Below, one piece after another: positions 14,747 through 23,018 of a stretch of 64,000 nucleotides of DNA. The DNA is from Taklimakanibacter sp050246735 (GTDB lineage Bacteria > Pseudomonadota > Alphaproteobacteria > Rhizobiales > Aestuariivirgaceae), in NCBI GenBank assembly GCA_050246735.1, contig JBFWVM010000007.1, forward strand, positions 1 to 64,000, read 5' to 3'. A program made the translations under genes and the position numbers. Position 1 is the stretch's first letter; the number at the start of each line of letters is the position of its first letter. Under the pieces are notes generated by a model. It did no database searches and was not told where the DNA came from. It saw only the letters and a list, made by a program, of their open reading frames with translations.

Positions 14747-16419
14747 ACACCCGCCGCGACAATACGCGCGTCATCAAATCCCCAACCGGACCCGAGATCA
14801 GCGCCAGGAGCTGGCTCACCGAGGCGCCGCTGCGCATGCTCATGAACAATCTCGATCCGGGCGTCGCCGAGCGGCCCGAGGAGCTCGTCGTCTATGGCGG
14901 CATCGGCCGCGCCGCGCGCAACTGGGAGGCCTTCGACCGCATCGTCGCCTCCCTGCGCGCGCTCGGGGAGGACGAGACGCTCCTCGTGCAGTCGGGCAAG
15001 CCGGTCGGCATCTTCCGCACCCACAAGGATGCGCCGCGGGTGCTCATCGCCAATTCCAACCTCGTGCCGCACTGGGCCGACTGGGCTCATTTCAACGAGC
15101 TCGACCGCAAGGGCCTCATGATGTACGGCCAGATGACGGCGGGCTCGTGGATCTATATCGGCACCCAGGGCATCGTGCAGGGCACCTATGAGACCTTCGC
15201 CGAGGTCGGCCGCAAGCACTATGGCGGCAAGCTCAAGGGCAAATGGTTCCTGACCGCGGGCCTGGGCGGCATGGGCGGCGCCCAGCCGCTCGCCGCCACC
15301 ATGGCCGGCGCCTCCATGATCGCCATCGAATGCCAGCCCTCGCGCATCGAGATGCGCCTCAAGACCCGCTATCTCGACCGGAAGGCGCAAAGCATCGACG
15401 AGGCGCTCGCCATCATCGAGCGCTCGCACAAGGCCGGCAGGCCGGTCTCGGTCGGAGTGCTCGGCAACGCGGCGGAGATCCTGCCCGAGATCGTCAGGCG
15501 CGGCTTGAGGCCCGACGCGCTCACCGACCAGACTTCGGCGCATGACCCGGTCAACGGCTACCTGCCCGCCGGCTGGACGGTCGCCGAATGGGAGGCGAAG
15601 CGCCAGAGCGATCCCAAGGCGGTGGCAGCCGCCGCCATGGCGTCCATGCGCACCCATGTCGAGGCGATGCTCGCCCTTCACAGGGCCGGCGTGCCGACCC
15701 TCGATTACGGCAACAACATCCGCCAGATGGCCTTCGACATGGGCCTTGAGGACGCCTTCGCCTTCCCGGGCTTCGTCCCCGCCTATATCCGTCCTCTGTT
15801 CTGCCGCGGCATCGGGCCCTTCCGCTGGGCGGCGCTGTCCGGCAACCCCGAGGACATCTACAGGACCGATCGGCGCGTGAAGGAGCTGATCCCGGACGAT
15901 CCGCATCTCCACAACTGGCTGGACATGGCCAGGGAGCGTATCGCGTTCCAGGGACTCCCCGCCCGCATCTGCTGGGTCGGACTCGGCCAGCGCCATCGTC
16001 TGGGGCTCGCCTTCAACGAGATGGTGAGGAAGGGCGAGCTCGACGCGCCCGTCGTCATCGGCCGCGATCACCTCGATTCGGGCTCGGTCGCCTCGCCCAA
16101 CCGCGAGACCGAGGCGATGCTCGACGGATCGGACGCGGTTTCCGACTGGCCCCTCCTCAATGCGCTCCTCAACACCGCGAGCGGCGCCACCTGGGTGTCG
16201 CTGCATCACGGCGGCGGCGTCGGCATGGGCTATTCGCAGCATTCCGGCATGGTCGTCGTCTGCGACGGCAGCGACGACGCGGCGCGCCGCCTCGAGCGCG
16301 TGCTGTGGAACGATCCGGCGACCGGCGTGATGCGCCACGCCGATGCGGGCTACGACATCGCCGTCGCCTACGCCCGCGAACAGGGCCTGAAGCTGCCCTC
16401 GCTCGGCATCGGGGTCTGA
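14743..16419 (+). CDS. hutU: Urocanate hydratase
   Basis: A 558-residue urocanase converting urocanate to 4-imidazolone-5-propanoate with NAD+ as a tightly bound cofactor. The NAD site is GLGGMGGAQPLAATMAGAS (near residue 175). The active-site Cys lies in RICWVGLGQRHRLGLAFNEM (about residue 410), and HHGGGVGMGYSQHSGM is conserved near the end. Length is typical. The start overlaps hutC as ATGA. Its stop codon directly abuts the stop codon of the convergent flavoprotein gene, with no intergenic base. Confidence 0.97.
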   Translation: MNTRRDNTRVIKSPTGPEISARSWLTEAPLRMLMNNLDPGVAERPEELVVYGGIGRAARNWEAFDRIVASLRALGEDETLLVQSGKPVGIFRTHKDAPRVLIANSNLVPHWADWAHFNELDRKGLMMYGQMTAGSWIYIGTQGIVQGTYETFAEVGRKHYGGKLKGKWFLTAGLGGMGGAQPLAATMAGASMIAIECQPSRIEMRLKTRYLDRKAQSIDEALAIIERSHKAGRPVSVGVLGNAAEILPEIVRRGLRPDALTDQTSAHDPVNGYLPAGWTVAEWEAKRQSDPKAVAAAAMASMRTHVEAMLALHRAGVPTLDYGNNIRQMAFDMGLEDAFAFPGFVPAYIRPLFCRGIGPFRWAALSGNPEDIYRTDRRVKELIPDDPHLHNWLDMARERIAFQGLPARICWVGLGQRHRLGLAFNEMVRKGELDAPVVIGRDHLDSGSVASPNRETEAMLDGSDAVSDWPLLNALLNTASGATWVSLHHGGGVGMGYSQHSGMVVVCDGSDDAARRLERVLWNDPATGVMRHADAGYDIAVAYAREQGLKLPSLGIGV

Positions 16420-18867
16420 CTAACTCTTCACCCGCAGGTTCCGCGGATCATAGAGCGGCTCGAGATGGACGCGCGCCTTGACCACGTCCTTGGCCACCAC
16501 GAGCTCGTAGTCGCCGTCCAGCACATGGGCGTCGTCGACGCCGGCGGCGTCGCGGACATAGCCATAGCCGATCGGCTTGCCGATGGTGTAGCCGAAGCCG
16601 CCGCTGGTCAGATAGCCGACCTGCCTGCCGTTGCGCAGGATGGTCTCGCGGCCGAGCAGCACGATCGAGGGATCGTCCGTGGTGAAGCCGGCGAGCTTCT
16701 TCGGCAGGGGCGAGGCCGCCGCCGTCTCGCAGGCCTTGCGGCCCATGAAGTCGATGTTCGACCTGAGCTTCACCGCCCAGTTGAGCCCGGCCTGGAAGGG
16801 ATCGTCGTTGGGCGTGATGTCGGCGCCCCAGGCGCGGTAGCCCTTCTCGAGCCTGAGCGCCTCCAGGGCGCGGTAGCCGGCGGGCGCGATGCCGATCGGC
16901 GCCCCCGCCTGCATCAGCGCGTCGAACACGTCGCCGGTGGCGCCGATCGGCATGTGGAGCTCCCAGCCGAGCTCGCCCACATAGGTCACGCGCAGCGCCC
17001 GCAAGGCATGGCCGGCGACCTCGATCTCGCGCACATGGCCGAAGGGGAATGCCGTGTTCGACATGTCGGCCCTGGTGATGGACGCGATCACGGTCCGCGC
17101 GCTCGGTCCCATCACCGAGAGCGTGCCCCAGCCTTCGGTGACGTCCTCGATCCGCGCATCGAGGCCGGACCTGATGTGGTCCCTGATCCAGGCGAGGTCG
17201 TGGGTGCGGAAGCCGGTGCCGGTGACAATGTAGAAATGGTCCTCCCCGAGGCGCGCCACGGTCAGGTCGCATTCGATGCCGCCGCGCGAATTGAGCATCT
17301 GGGTGTAGGTCAGGCGTCCCGCCGGCCGCGTCACGTCATTGGCCGAGATCCAGGACAGGGCCTCGGCCGCGTCCTTCCCGCGCAGCTCGTATTTGGCGAA
17401 GGAGGACTGGTCGAAGACGCCGGCGCGCTCGCGCACCGCCCGGTGCTCCTCGCCCACCGCGTCGAACCAGTTCTGCCGGCCCATGGAATAGACGTCAGCC
17501 GCCGCCGTTCCGGGGCTTGCGAACCAGTTCGGCCTCTCCCAGCCGAGCTTCGAGCCGAAGCAGGCATTGAGGGCCTTGAGCCGCTCATAGAGCGGCGAGA
17601 CGATGCGCGGCCGGCCGCTCTGATACTCCTCATGCGGGAAGCCGATCGTGTAATGCTTGCCATAGGCCTCGAGCGTGCGCTCGTTCACCCAGGCGCGGTC
17701 CCTGTGCAGGCCGGAGAAGCGCCTTATGTCGACGACCCAGAGGTCCATGGGCGCCTCGCCTTGCGCGACCCATTGCGCCAGCACCCAGCCCGCCCCGCCG
17801 CCGCTCGCGATGCCGAAGGCGTTGAAGCCGGCGCCGACATAGTAATTGCCGAGCTCGGGCGCCGCACCCAGGATGAAATTGCCGTCGGGCGTGAAGCTTT
17901 CCGGCCCGTTGATCATCTTCTTGATGCCGGTCGTCTCCAGGGCCGGGACCCGGGCGAGCGCCTGCGTCATATGCTGCTCGAAATGGTCCCAGTCGTCCTC
18001 GAACAGCTGGAACTCGAAATCTGCGGGCACGTCCCCGAGCGTCCAGCCCTGCGGATCGGGCTCGTAGCCGCCCATCACCAGCCCGCCGACCTCTTCCTTG
18101 AAATAGGTGCGCCGGTCGGGATCGCGGATGGTGGCGACGTCGGTGGCGAGGCCCGGCACCTTCTCGGTGATGATATATTGATGCCTGACCGGCTGCAGCG
18201 GCACGCTGACCCCAGCCATGGCGCCGAGCTGGCGCGCCCATTGCCCGCCGCAATTGACCACTTTCTCGCATGCGATGCGGCCGCGATCGGTCCTGACCGC
18301 GACGACCCGGCCCGCATCGATGTCGAAGCCTTCGACGCGCGCGCCTTCGAAGAGCTTCGCGCCGTGCAGGCGGGCGCCCTTGGCCAGCGACTGGGCGATA
18401 TCGGAGGGGCTCGCCTGCCCGTCGGTCGGCAGGAAGCTCGCGCCGACGAGGTCGCCGACCTCCATCAGGGGCCACATGGCCTTGACCTCCTGCGGGGACA
18501 GGAGATGCATCTCCATGCCGAAGCTCTGCGCGGTGGTGGCGAGCCTCTTATATTCGATCCAGCGGTCCTGGTTGCAGGCGAGCCTCAGGCAGCCGGTCAT
18601 CTTCCAGCCGGTCTCCAGCCCCGTTTCCCGGGCGAGGCTCTTGTAGAGCTCGACCGAATATTTGAGCACCTGCGTGATAGAGGCCGACGAGCGCAGCTGG
18701 CCGACGAGGCCCGCCGCATGCCAGGTCGAGCCGGAGGTGAGCCGGTTCTGCTCGATGAGGACGACGTCGGCCTTGTGGTCGCGCGCCAGGTGATAGGCGG
18801 TCGAGCAGCCGATGATTCCGCCGCCGATGACGACGACTTCGGCATGGCTGGGCAACGGCATGGTCAT
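16420..18867 (-). CDS. FAD-dependent oxidoreductase with GcvT-like domain (dimethylglycine/sarcosine dehydrogenase family)
   Basis: An 815-residue two-part protein. The N-terminal DAO domain has the dinucleotide motif VVVIGGGIIGCSTAYHLA (residues 10-27) and GSTWHAAGLVGQL, whose His covalently binds FAD in dimethylglycine dehydrogenases. The C-terminal half is a GcvT-like folate-binding domain (from about residue 430). The family demethylates N-methylated glycines and passes formaldehyde to tetrahydrofolate. It is the last gene of a leftward operon with a choline-kinase-like gene and a betaine/choline ABC importer; the overlap with the kinase gene is ATGA. Dimethylglycine or a related methylated amine is the most likely substrate, but this is not proven. 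Confidence 0.85.
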   Translation of the reverse strand: MTMPLPSHAEVVVIGGGIIGCSTAYHLARDHKADVVLIEQNRLTSGSTWHAAGLVGQLRSSASITQVLKYSVELYKSLARETGLETGWKMTGCLRLACNQDRWIEYKRLATTAQSFGMEMHLLSPQEVKAMWPLMEVGDLVGASFLPTDGQASPSDIAQSLAKGARLHGAKLFEGARVEGFDIDAGRVVAVRTDRGRIACEKVVNCGGQWARQLGAMAGVSVPLQPVRHQYIITEKVPGLATDVATIRDPDRRTYFKEEVGGLVMGGYEPDPQGWTLGDVPADFEFQLFEDDWDHFEQHMTQALARVPALETTGIKKMINGPESFTPDGNFILGAAPELGNYYVGAGFNAFGIASGGGAGWVLAQWVAQGEAPMDLWVVDIRRFSGLHRDRAWVNERTLEAYGKHYTIGFPHEEYQSGRPRIVSPLYERLKALNACFGSKLGWERPNWFASPGTAAADVYSMGRQNWFDAVGEEHRAVRERAGVFDQSSFAKYELRGKDAAEALSWISANDVTRPAGRLTYTQMLNSRGGIECDLTVARLGEDHFYIVTGTGFRTHDLAWIRDHIRSGLDARIEDVTEGWGTLSVMGPSARTVIASITRADMSNTAFPFGHVREIEVAGHALRALRVTYVGELGWELHMPIGATGDVFDALMQAGAPIGIAPAGYRALEALRLEKGYRAWGADITPNDDPFQAGLNWAVKLRSNIDFMGRKACETAAASPLPKKLAGFTTDDPSIVLLGRETILRNGRQVGYLTSGGFGYTIGKPIGYGYVRDAAGVDDAHVLDGDYELVVAKDVVKARVHLEPLYDPRNLRVKS

Positions 18868-19751
18868 GCCGGTCCGTAGCGGTCGTGGAAAGTGGCGAGC
18901 GCCCGCTCGTAGCGATCGAGATACTCGCTGGCATGAGCCGCGTAGTCGACGCCCGGCGCATCGAGATGAAGCTCCGATACCAGGCCCCACATGGCCTCGC
19001 GCAGGGCCGAGGCGGTCTTCATCGCGTCGAAGGCGCGCTGCGTCGCCTCGTCCGGCGCCTTCTCGAAATAGGCCTCCAGCAATCGCCGCTGGTCGGCCTC
19101 GCTGAAGGAATTGTTGGCCGAGATGTTGGCGAGGTCGAACATGGCCGTGCCGAAGCCGCCATATTCCCAGTCGATCAGCCATAGCCGCCGCCCGTCGTCC
19201 ATGAAGTTCCCCGGCAGGAGGTCGTGATGGCCGAATACCACCGGCAATGGGATCTGCGCGTCCTCCAGCGCATCGATCTGCGCCAGCCAGCGCGGAATAT
19301 CGCCTGCCCGCCCGTGGCCGCCTTCCGCGAGCGTGTGGCCGTAGTCGCGCAGAACGTGGAAGACCCAGAAGATCGAGGCCGGCCCCCTCACCCGGCGTTT
19401 CATGTCACGGTGGCATTGCCTGAGGAGCGCCGCGCAGCGCTCGAGATCGCCGCGCACGTCCTCTTCCGCGAAGGTCCGGGCCTCGATGAAGCGCACCACC
19501 ATGAGGCCGGGCTCGGCATGGACGACTTCCGGCGAGAGGCCCGCCTCATGCGCCGCCCGGCTGGCGCGGAGCTCGCGGTCGCGGAAGACATGGTGGCAGG
19601 GGAAGTCCTCGCCGACCCGCGCGACATATTTGCCTGTGGCGTCCGAGACGATGAAGCTCGCATTGCTGAGGCCGCCCCTGAGCGGCTCGAGCGCGACCGC
19701 GCCCTTCCAGCAGGCGAGATCGCGCACCCGCTGTTCCGCCGGCGCCCTCAT
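18864..19751 (-). CDS. Choline/ethanolamine kinase-like phosphotransferase
   Basis: A 295-residue protein of the protein-kinase-like APH/choline kinase fold. The catalytic loop is VFGHHDLLPGNFM (His176-Asp177 to Asn182) and the metal-binding Asp lies in LIDWEYGGFGTAMFDLANIS (Asp194). Both match bacterial LicA-like choline kinases more closely than antibiotic kinases. The nucleotide-binding part is GGLSNASFIV near residue 28. It is coupled by ATGA overlaps to the flavoprotein gene downstream and the permease gene upstream. It probably phosphorylates choline, ethanolamine or a similar amino alcohol brought in by the importer; the link with an oxidative N-demethylase is unusual. Confidence 0.8.
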   Translation of the reverse strand: MRAPAEQRVRDLACWKGAVALEPLRGGLSNASFIVSDATGKYVARVGEDFPCHHVFRDRELRASRAAHEAGLSPEVVHAEPGLMVVRFIEARTFAEEDVRGDLERCAALLRQCHRDMKRRVRGPASIFWVFHVLRDYGHTLAEGGHGRAGDIPRWLAQIDALEDAQIPLPVVFGHHDLLPGNFMDDGRRLWLIDWEYGGFGTAMFDLANISANNSFSEADQRRLLEAYFEKAPDEATQRAFDAMKTASALREAMWGLVSELHLDAPGVDYAAHASEYLDRYERALATFHDRYGPA

Positions 19752-21727
19752 GCGAGGCCGCGCTCGGCTTTCATGCGGTTGACCCAGGCGGTGATCAGGC
19801 GGTCGGCGATGATGCCGATGAAGGCGATGGCGAGGCCGGCGACGAGTCCCTTGCCGGCGTCGGCCTTGGACAGCGCCTTGAACACCTCCTGGCCGAGATC
19901 GCGGGTGCCGATCATGGCGCAGATGACGATCATGCTGAGCGACAGCAGGATCGTCTGATTGACGCCGAGCATGATCTCCGGCATCGCCACCGGCAGCTGC
20001 ACCCGCCAGAACAGCTGCCGCCTGGTGCAGCCGGCGGCGACGCCGGCCTCGATCAGCTCATGCGGCACCTGCCGGATGCCGTGATTGGTGTAGCGGATGG
20101 CCGGCACGATGGCGAAGGCGACGGTGGCGATCAGCGCCGTCACGTCGCCGATCCGGAACAGCATCACCACCGGGATGATGAAGCAGAAGGAGGGGATGGT
20201 CTGCAGCGTGTCGATCACCGGCGTGACGATCTTCTCGACCCGGTCGGAGCGCGAGGCGAGGACGCCGATGGGCATGCCGATGAGCGCGGCGATGAAGGCG
20301 GCGACGCCGCACAGATAGAGCGTCGCCATGGTCTGCACCCACAGGCCGGTCGCGGCGCAGAAGGCGGCGAGGGCGGCGACGATGAGGGCGAGCGGCAGGG
20401 CGCCGAGCCGCCAGCCGGCGAAGGCGAGGACCAGGACGACGCCGAGCCAGGGCAGGCCTTCGAAGAGGGCGCGCAGCGGATTGAGCACATAGACGAGGAA
20501 GCCGACGCGCACGACCTCGATGACGTCGAAATAATTGACCGTCACCCAGTCGACCGCCGCCTTCCAGGCCGGCGCCGTGGTCAGCGTGATCGCCGAGGGC
20601 ACTTCGTCGAAGGCCGGGAGCGCGAGCCCCGCCAGGGTCGTCGCCAGCAGCAAGGCGAGGATCGCGATGAGCTCGCGATGGCGCAGATGCCAGGGCTTGG
20701 CCTGGGCCTCCTGCTCCGGAGCCTGCGCGGCTGCGGCCTGGCTGACGCGGTCGAGCACGATGGCGAGGATGACGATGGCGAGGCCCGCTTCCATCGCGTG
20801 CCCTACCTTGAGCGCGCGCAGGGCGAGAAGCACCTCGTAGCCGAGCCCGCCCGCGCCGATCATCGAGGAGATGATCACCATGTTGAGAGCCAGCATGATG
20901 ACCTGGTTGACGCCCAGCATCAGCGACGGCTTGGCGCTGGGCACCAGCACGCGCCACAGCTTCTGCCGCCTCGTGCAGCCGGCCATGTCGGCGAAATCCT
21001 TGATGTCCTGCGGCACCTTGGCGAGGCCGAGCACGGTCGCGCGCACCATCGGCGGCGTGGCGAAGAGCCCGGTGGCGAGCAGCGCCGAGACCGGGCTGTT
21101 GCCGAACAGGAGCAGCATGGGGATGAGATAGGCGAAGGTCGGGATCGTCTGCATCAGGTCGAGCAGCGGCGCGATGACGACGCGGTTGACCCGCGGACTG
21201 AGATAGCCCCAGATGCCGACGAGAAGCCCCACGGCGACGCAGATGGGCACGCAGACCAGGATGAGGGCGAGCGTCAGCATGGCGCTGTCCCATTGCCGGA
21301 AGAGCGCGATGGCGAGGAAGCTGAGGCCGCTCAGCAGCCCCAGCCTGAGGCCGCCGAAGCGGTAGCCGATGAGCCCGGCGGCCGCGCACAGCCCGATCCA
21401 GGAGAAGCGCGGCAGGGTGATGAAGCCTTCTCCCCAGTTGATCCTGTAGCCCTTGGCGAGGAAGCCTATGGCGAGCTGCAGCGGTATGTTGATGAGGTCG
21501 GCGAGACCGCGCGTCAGCCAGGTGAAGGTGACCTTGATCCACCGCATGACGACGTTGATCCAGTCGGCGAAGGGCAGGACGGCCGCCGCCGGATAGTCGC
21601 TGCCGCCGGGCAGCGTCCACGCAACCACGAAAGCGGCGATGACGACGGCGAAGAGGATCAGCGCCGTGCGCCAGCCCGGCAGCGCGGCAAGCGGTCTTTC
21701 CTTGTGCGCCAGCGCGACGTCGGTCAT
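19748..21727 (-). CDS. Glycine betaine/choline ABC transporter permease with duplicated membrane domain
   Basis: A 659-residue permease that contains two complete BPD_transp_1 domains in tandem. Each carries a matching coupling loop and signature: ACGCTRRQKLWRVLVPSAKP-like near residue 230 and AAGCTRRQLFWRVQLPVAMP near residue 555. Each also has a VNQVIMLALNMVIIS / VNQTILLSLSMIVIC segment. ProW proteins normally have one such domain and dimerise, so this protein is an internal fused dimer, a form known in some alphaproteobacteria. It overlaps the ATPase gene upstream and the kinase gene downstream by four bases each. Confidence 0.88.
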   Translation of the reverse strand: MTDVALAHKERPLAALPGWRTALILFAVVIAAFVVAWTLPGGSDYPAAAVLPFADWINVVMRWIKVTFTWLTRGLADLINIPLQLAIGFLAKGYRINWGEGFITLPRFSWIGLCAAAGLIGYRFGGLRLGLLSGLSFLAIALFRQWDSAMLTLALILVCVPICVAVGLLVGIWGYLSPRVNRVVIAPLLDLMQTIPTFAYLIPMLLLFGNSPVSALLATGLFATPPMVRATVLGLAKVPQDIKDFADMAGCTRRQKLWRVLVPSAKPSLMLGVNQVIMLALNMVIISSMIGAGGLGYEVLLALRALKVGHAMEAGLAIVILAIVLDRVSQAAAAQAPEQEAQAKPWHLRHRELIAILALLLATTLAGLALPAFDEVPSAITLTTAPAWKAAVDWVTVNYFDVIEVVRVGFLVYVLNPLRALFEGLPWLGVVLVLAFAGWRLGALPLALIVAALAAFCAATGLWVQTMATLYLCGVAAFIAALIGMPIGVLASRSDRVEKIVTPVIDTLQTIPSFCFIIPVVMLFRIGDVTALIATVAFAIVPAIRYTNHGIRQVPHELIEAGVAAGCTRRQLFWRVQLPVAMPEIMLGVNQTILLSLSMIVICAMIGTRDLGQEVFKALSKADAGKGLVAGLAIAFIGIIADRLITAWVNRMKAERGLA

Positions 21728-22773
21728 GGCCGCGCCTCTTTCGCCTTGCGGCCGGCGAGGAGATCGACGACCGCTTGCGGGGCGATCTCGCCCAGAAGCT
21801 CGCCCTTGCCGTCGATCACCGCGAAAGGCGCTCCGGCGCCGACGATGTCGGCGGCGAAGGTCTCGATCTTGGCCTTCGCCGCGACCTTGCCGGCATGATG
21901 CTGATGCGCCTTGCCGGGCGTCATCAGGCTTTCGGCCGACATCACCTTGGCGCGGTTCACGTCGCGGGTGAATTCCGCCACGTAGTCGGTCGCGGGATTG
22001 AGCACCAGCTCTTCCGGCGCGCCGATCTGGATGATCTCGCCGTCCTTCATGATGGCGATGCGGTCGGCGAGCTTGATCGCCTCGTCGAAATCATGGGTGA
22101 TGAAGACGATGGTCTTCTTGAGCACGTTCTGCAGGCGCATGAGCTCGGACTGCATCTCGCGCCGGATCAGCGGATCGAGCGCGGAGAACGGCTCGTCGAG
22201 GAACCAGATCTCGGGTTCGACCGCGAGCGAGCGCGCGATGCCGACGCGCTGCTGCTGGCCGCCCGACAATTCGCGCGGATAATGGTGCTCGCGGCCGGTA
22301 AGCCCGACCAGGTCGATCATCGCCTTGGCGCGCTTCGTCTGCTGCGCCTTGGCGACGCCCTGGACCGAGAGCGGAAAGGCGACGTTCTCGAGGACGGTCA
22401 GATGCGGCAGCAGCGCGAAATGCTGGAACACCATGCCCATCTTGTGGCGGCGGATCTCGATCAGCTCCGCTTCGCTTGCCTTCAGCAGGTCGCGCCCGTC
22501 GAAATTCACATCGCCGAAGGTCGGCTCGATCAGACGCGACAGGCAGCGCAGCAGCGTCGACTTGCCCGAGCCCGACAGGCCCATGACGATGAAGATCTCG
22601 CCCTCATGCACGTCGATGCTGGCGCGCCGCACGGCGCCGATGAGCCGGGCCTGGGCCAGGGCCTCGGCCGGGGCGTCGCCCTTGTTGCGGCGCATGAATT
22701 CTTCCGCCGCCGAGCCGAACACCTTCCACAGATTGCGGCAGGAGAGTTTTACTGATCGCTTCGTGCCGATCAT
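21724..22773 (-). CDS. proV: Glycine betaine/choline ABC transporter ATP-binding protein
   Basis: A 349-residue ProV/OpuAA-type ATPase. Walker A is GLSGSGKSTLLRCLSRLIEP (about residue 68), the signature is ELSGGQQQRVGIARSLA and Walker B is EIWFLDEPFSALDP. The start MIGTKRSVKLSCRNLWKVFG is typical for the family. The last 80 residues are a degraded CBS-like region, which senses ionic strength in osmotically regulated relatives. It is the first gene of the operon by position. The binding-protein gene lies upstream, behind a palindrome-rich spacer. Confidence 0.9.
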   Translation of the reverse strand: MIGTKRSVKLSCRNLWKVFGSAAEEFMRRNKGDAPAEALAQARLIGAVRRASIDVHEGEIFIVMGLSGSGKSTLLRCLSRLIEPTFGDVNFDGRDLLKASEAELIEIRRHKMGMVFQHFALLPHLTVLENVAFPLSVQGVAKAQQTKRAKAMIDLVGLTGREHHYPRELSGGQQQRVGIARSLAVEPEIWFLDEPFSALDPLIRREMQSELMRLQNVLKKTIVFITHDFDEAIKLADRIAIMKDGEIIQIGAPEELVLNPATDYVAEFTRDVNRAKVMSAESLMTPGKAHQHHAGKVAAKAKIETFAADIVGAGAPFAVIDGKGELLGEIAPQAVVDLLAGRKAKEARP

Positions 22774-22792
22774 CGAACCGCCGACGGATATT

Positions 22793-22820
22793 CATCCTCT
22801 CCCGCCTGCGGGAGAGGATG
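22793..22820. repeat. REP-like palindrome with 13-base stem
   Basis: CATCCTCTCCCGC at 22793-22805 pairs perfectly with GCGGGAGAGGATG (22808-22820) across a two-base loop. CTCCCGC/GCGGGAG palindromes are a common extragenic repeat in alphaproteobacteria. It lies between the binding-protein gene and the ATPase gene, so it may tune the ratio of their transcripts by stabilising or partly terminating the binding-protein mRNA. Confidence 0.75.
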
Positions 22821-22954
22821 CCCGAAGGGCGGGAGAGGGTGTTGTTGCAACAGCTTCAATCCTGCAGCACTTGTTTTTACGGGCGCGCGGCACCCTCACC
22901 CGGCCTCTCGCCTTCGCGAAGCCGAGGCTTCGCTTCGGCGGAGCAAGGTCGGCC

Positions 22955-22980
22955 CCTTTCTCCCGCAAGCGGGAGAAAGG
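22955..22980. repeat. Second REP-like palindrome, 12-base stem
   Basis: CCTTTCTCCCGC (22955-22966) pairs with GCGGGAGAAAGG (22969-22980) across AA. It shares the CTCCCGC core with the palindrome 150 bases away. The DNA between them contains further partial copies (GGGCGGGAGAGGG near 22831 and CACCCTCACCCGGCCTCTCGCC near 22892), so the 22.79-22.99 kb spacer is a composite extragenic element. Confidence 0.75.
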
Positions 22981-23018
22981 AAAGCCGGAGAGAGTGTCCA
23001 ACGGACGTCATGCGGGCG

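Noticed and set aside
16465..18879. 804-codon plus-strand frame opposite the flavoprotein gene
   Set aside because: No motif and no ribosome site; the opposite strand encodes a complete 815-residue flavoprotein.
18864..19751. Aminoglycoside resistance phosphotransferase
   Set aside because: The fold is shared, but the operon context (betaine/choline importer, N-demethylase) and the choline-kinase-like catalytic and metal segments favour a metabolic kinase.
20060..21898. 612-codon plus-strand frame opposite the double permease
   Set aside because: Highly charged, Asp/His/Arg-rich translation typical of an antisense shadow of a hydrophobic protein; the permease frame has clear transporter motifs.
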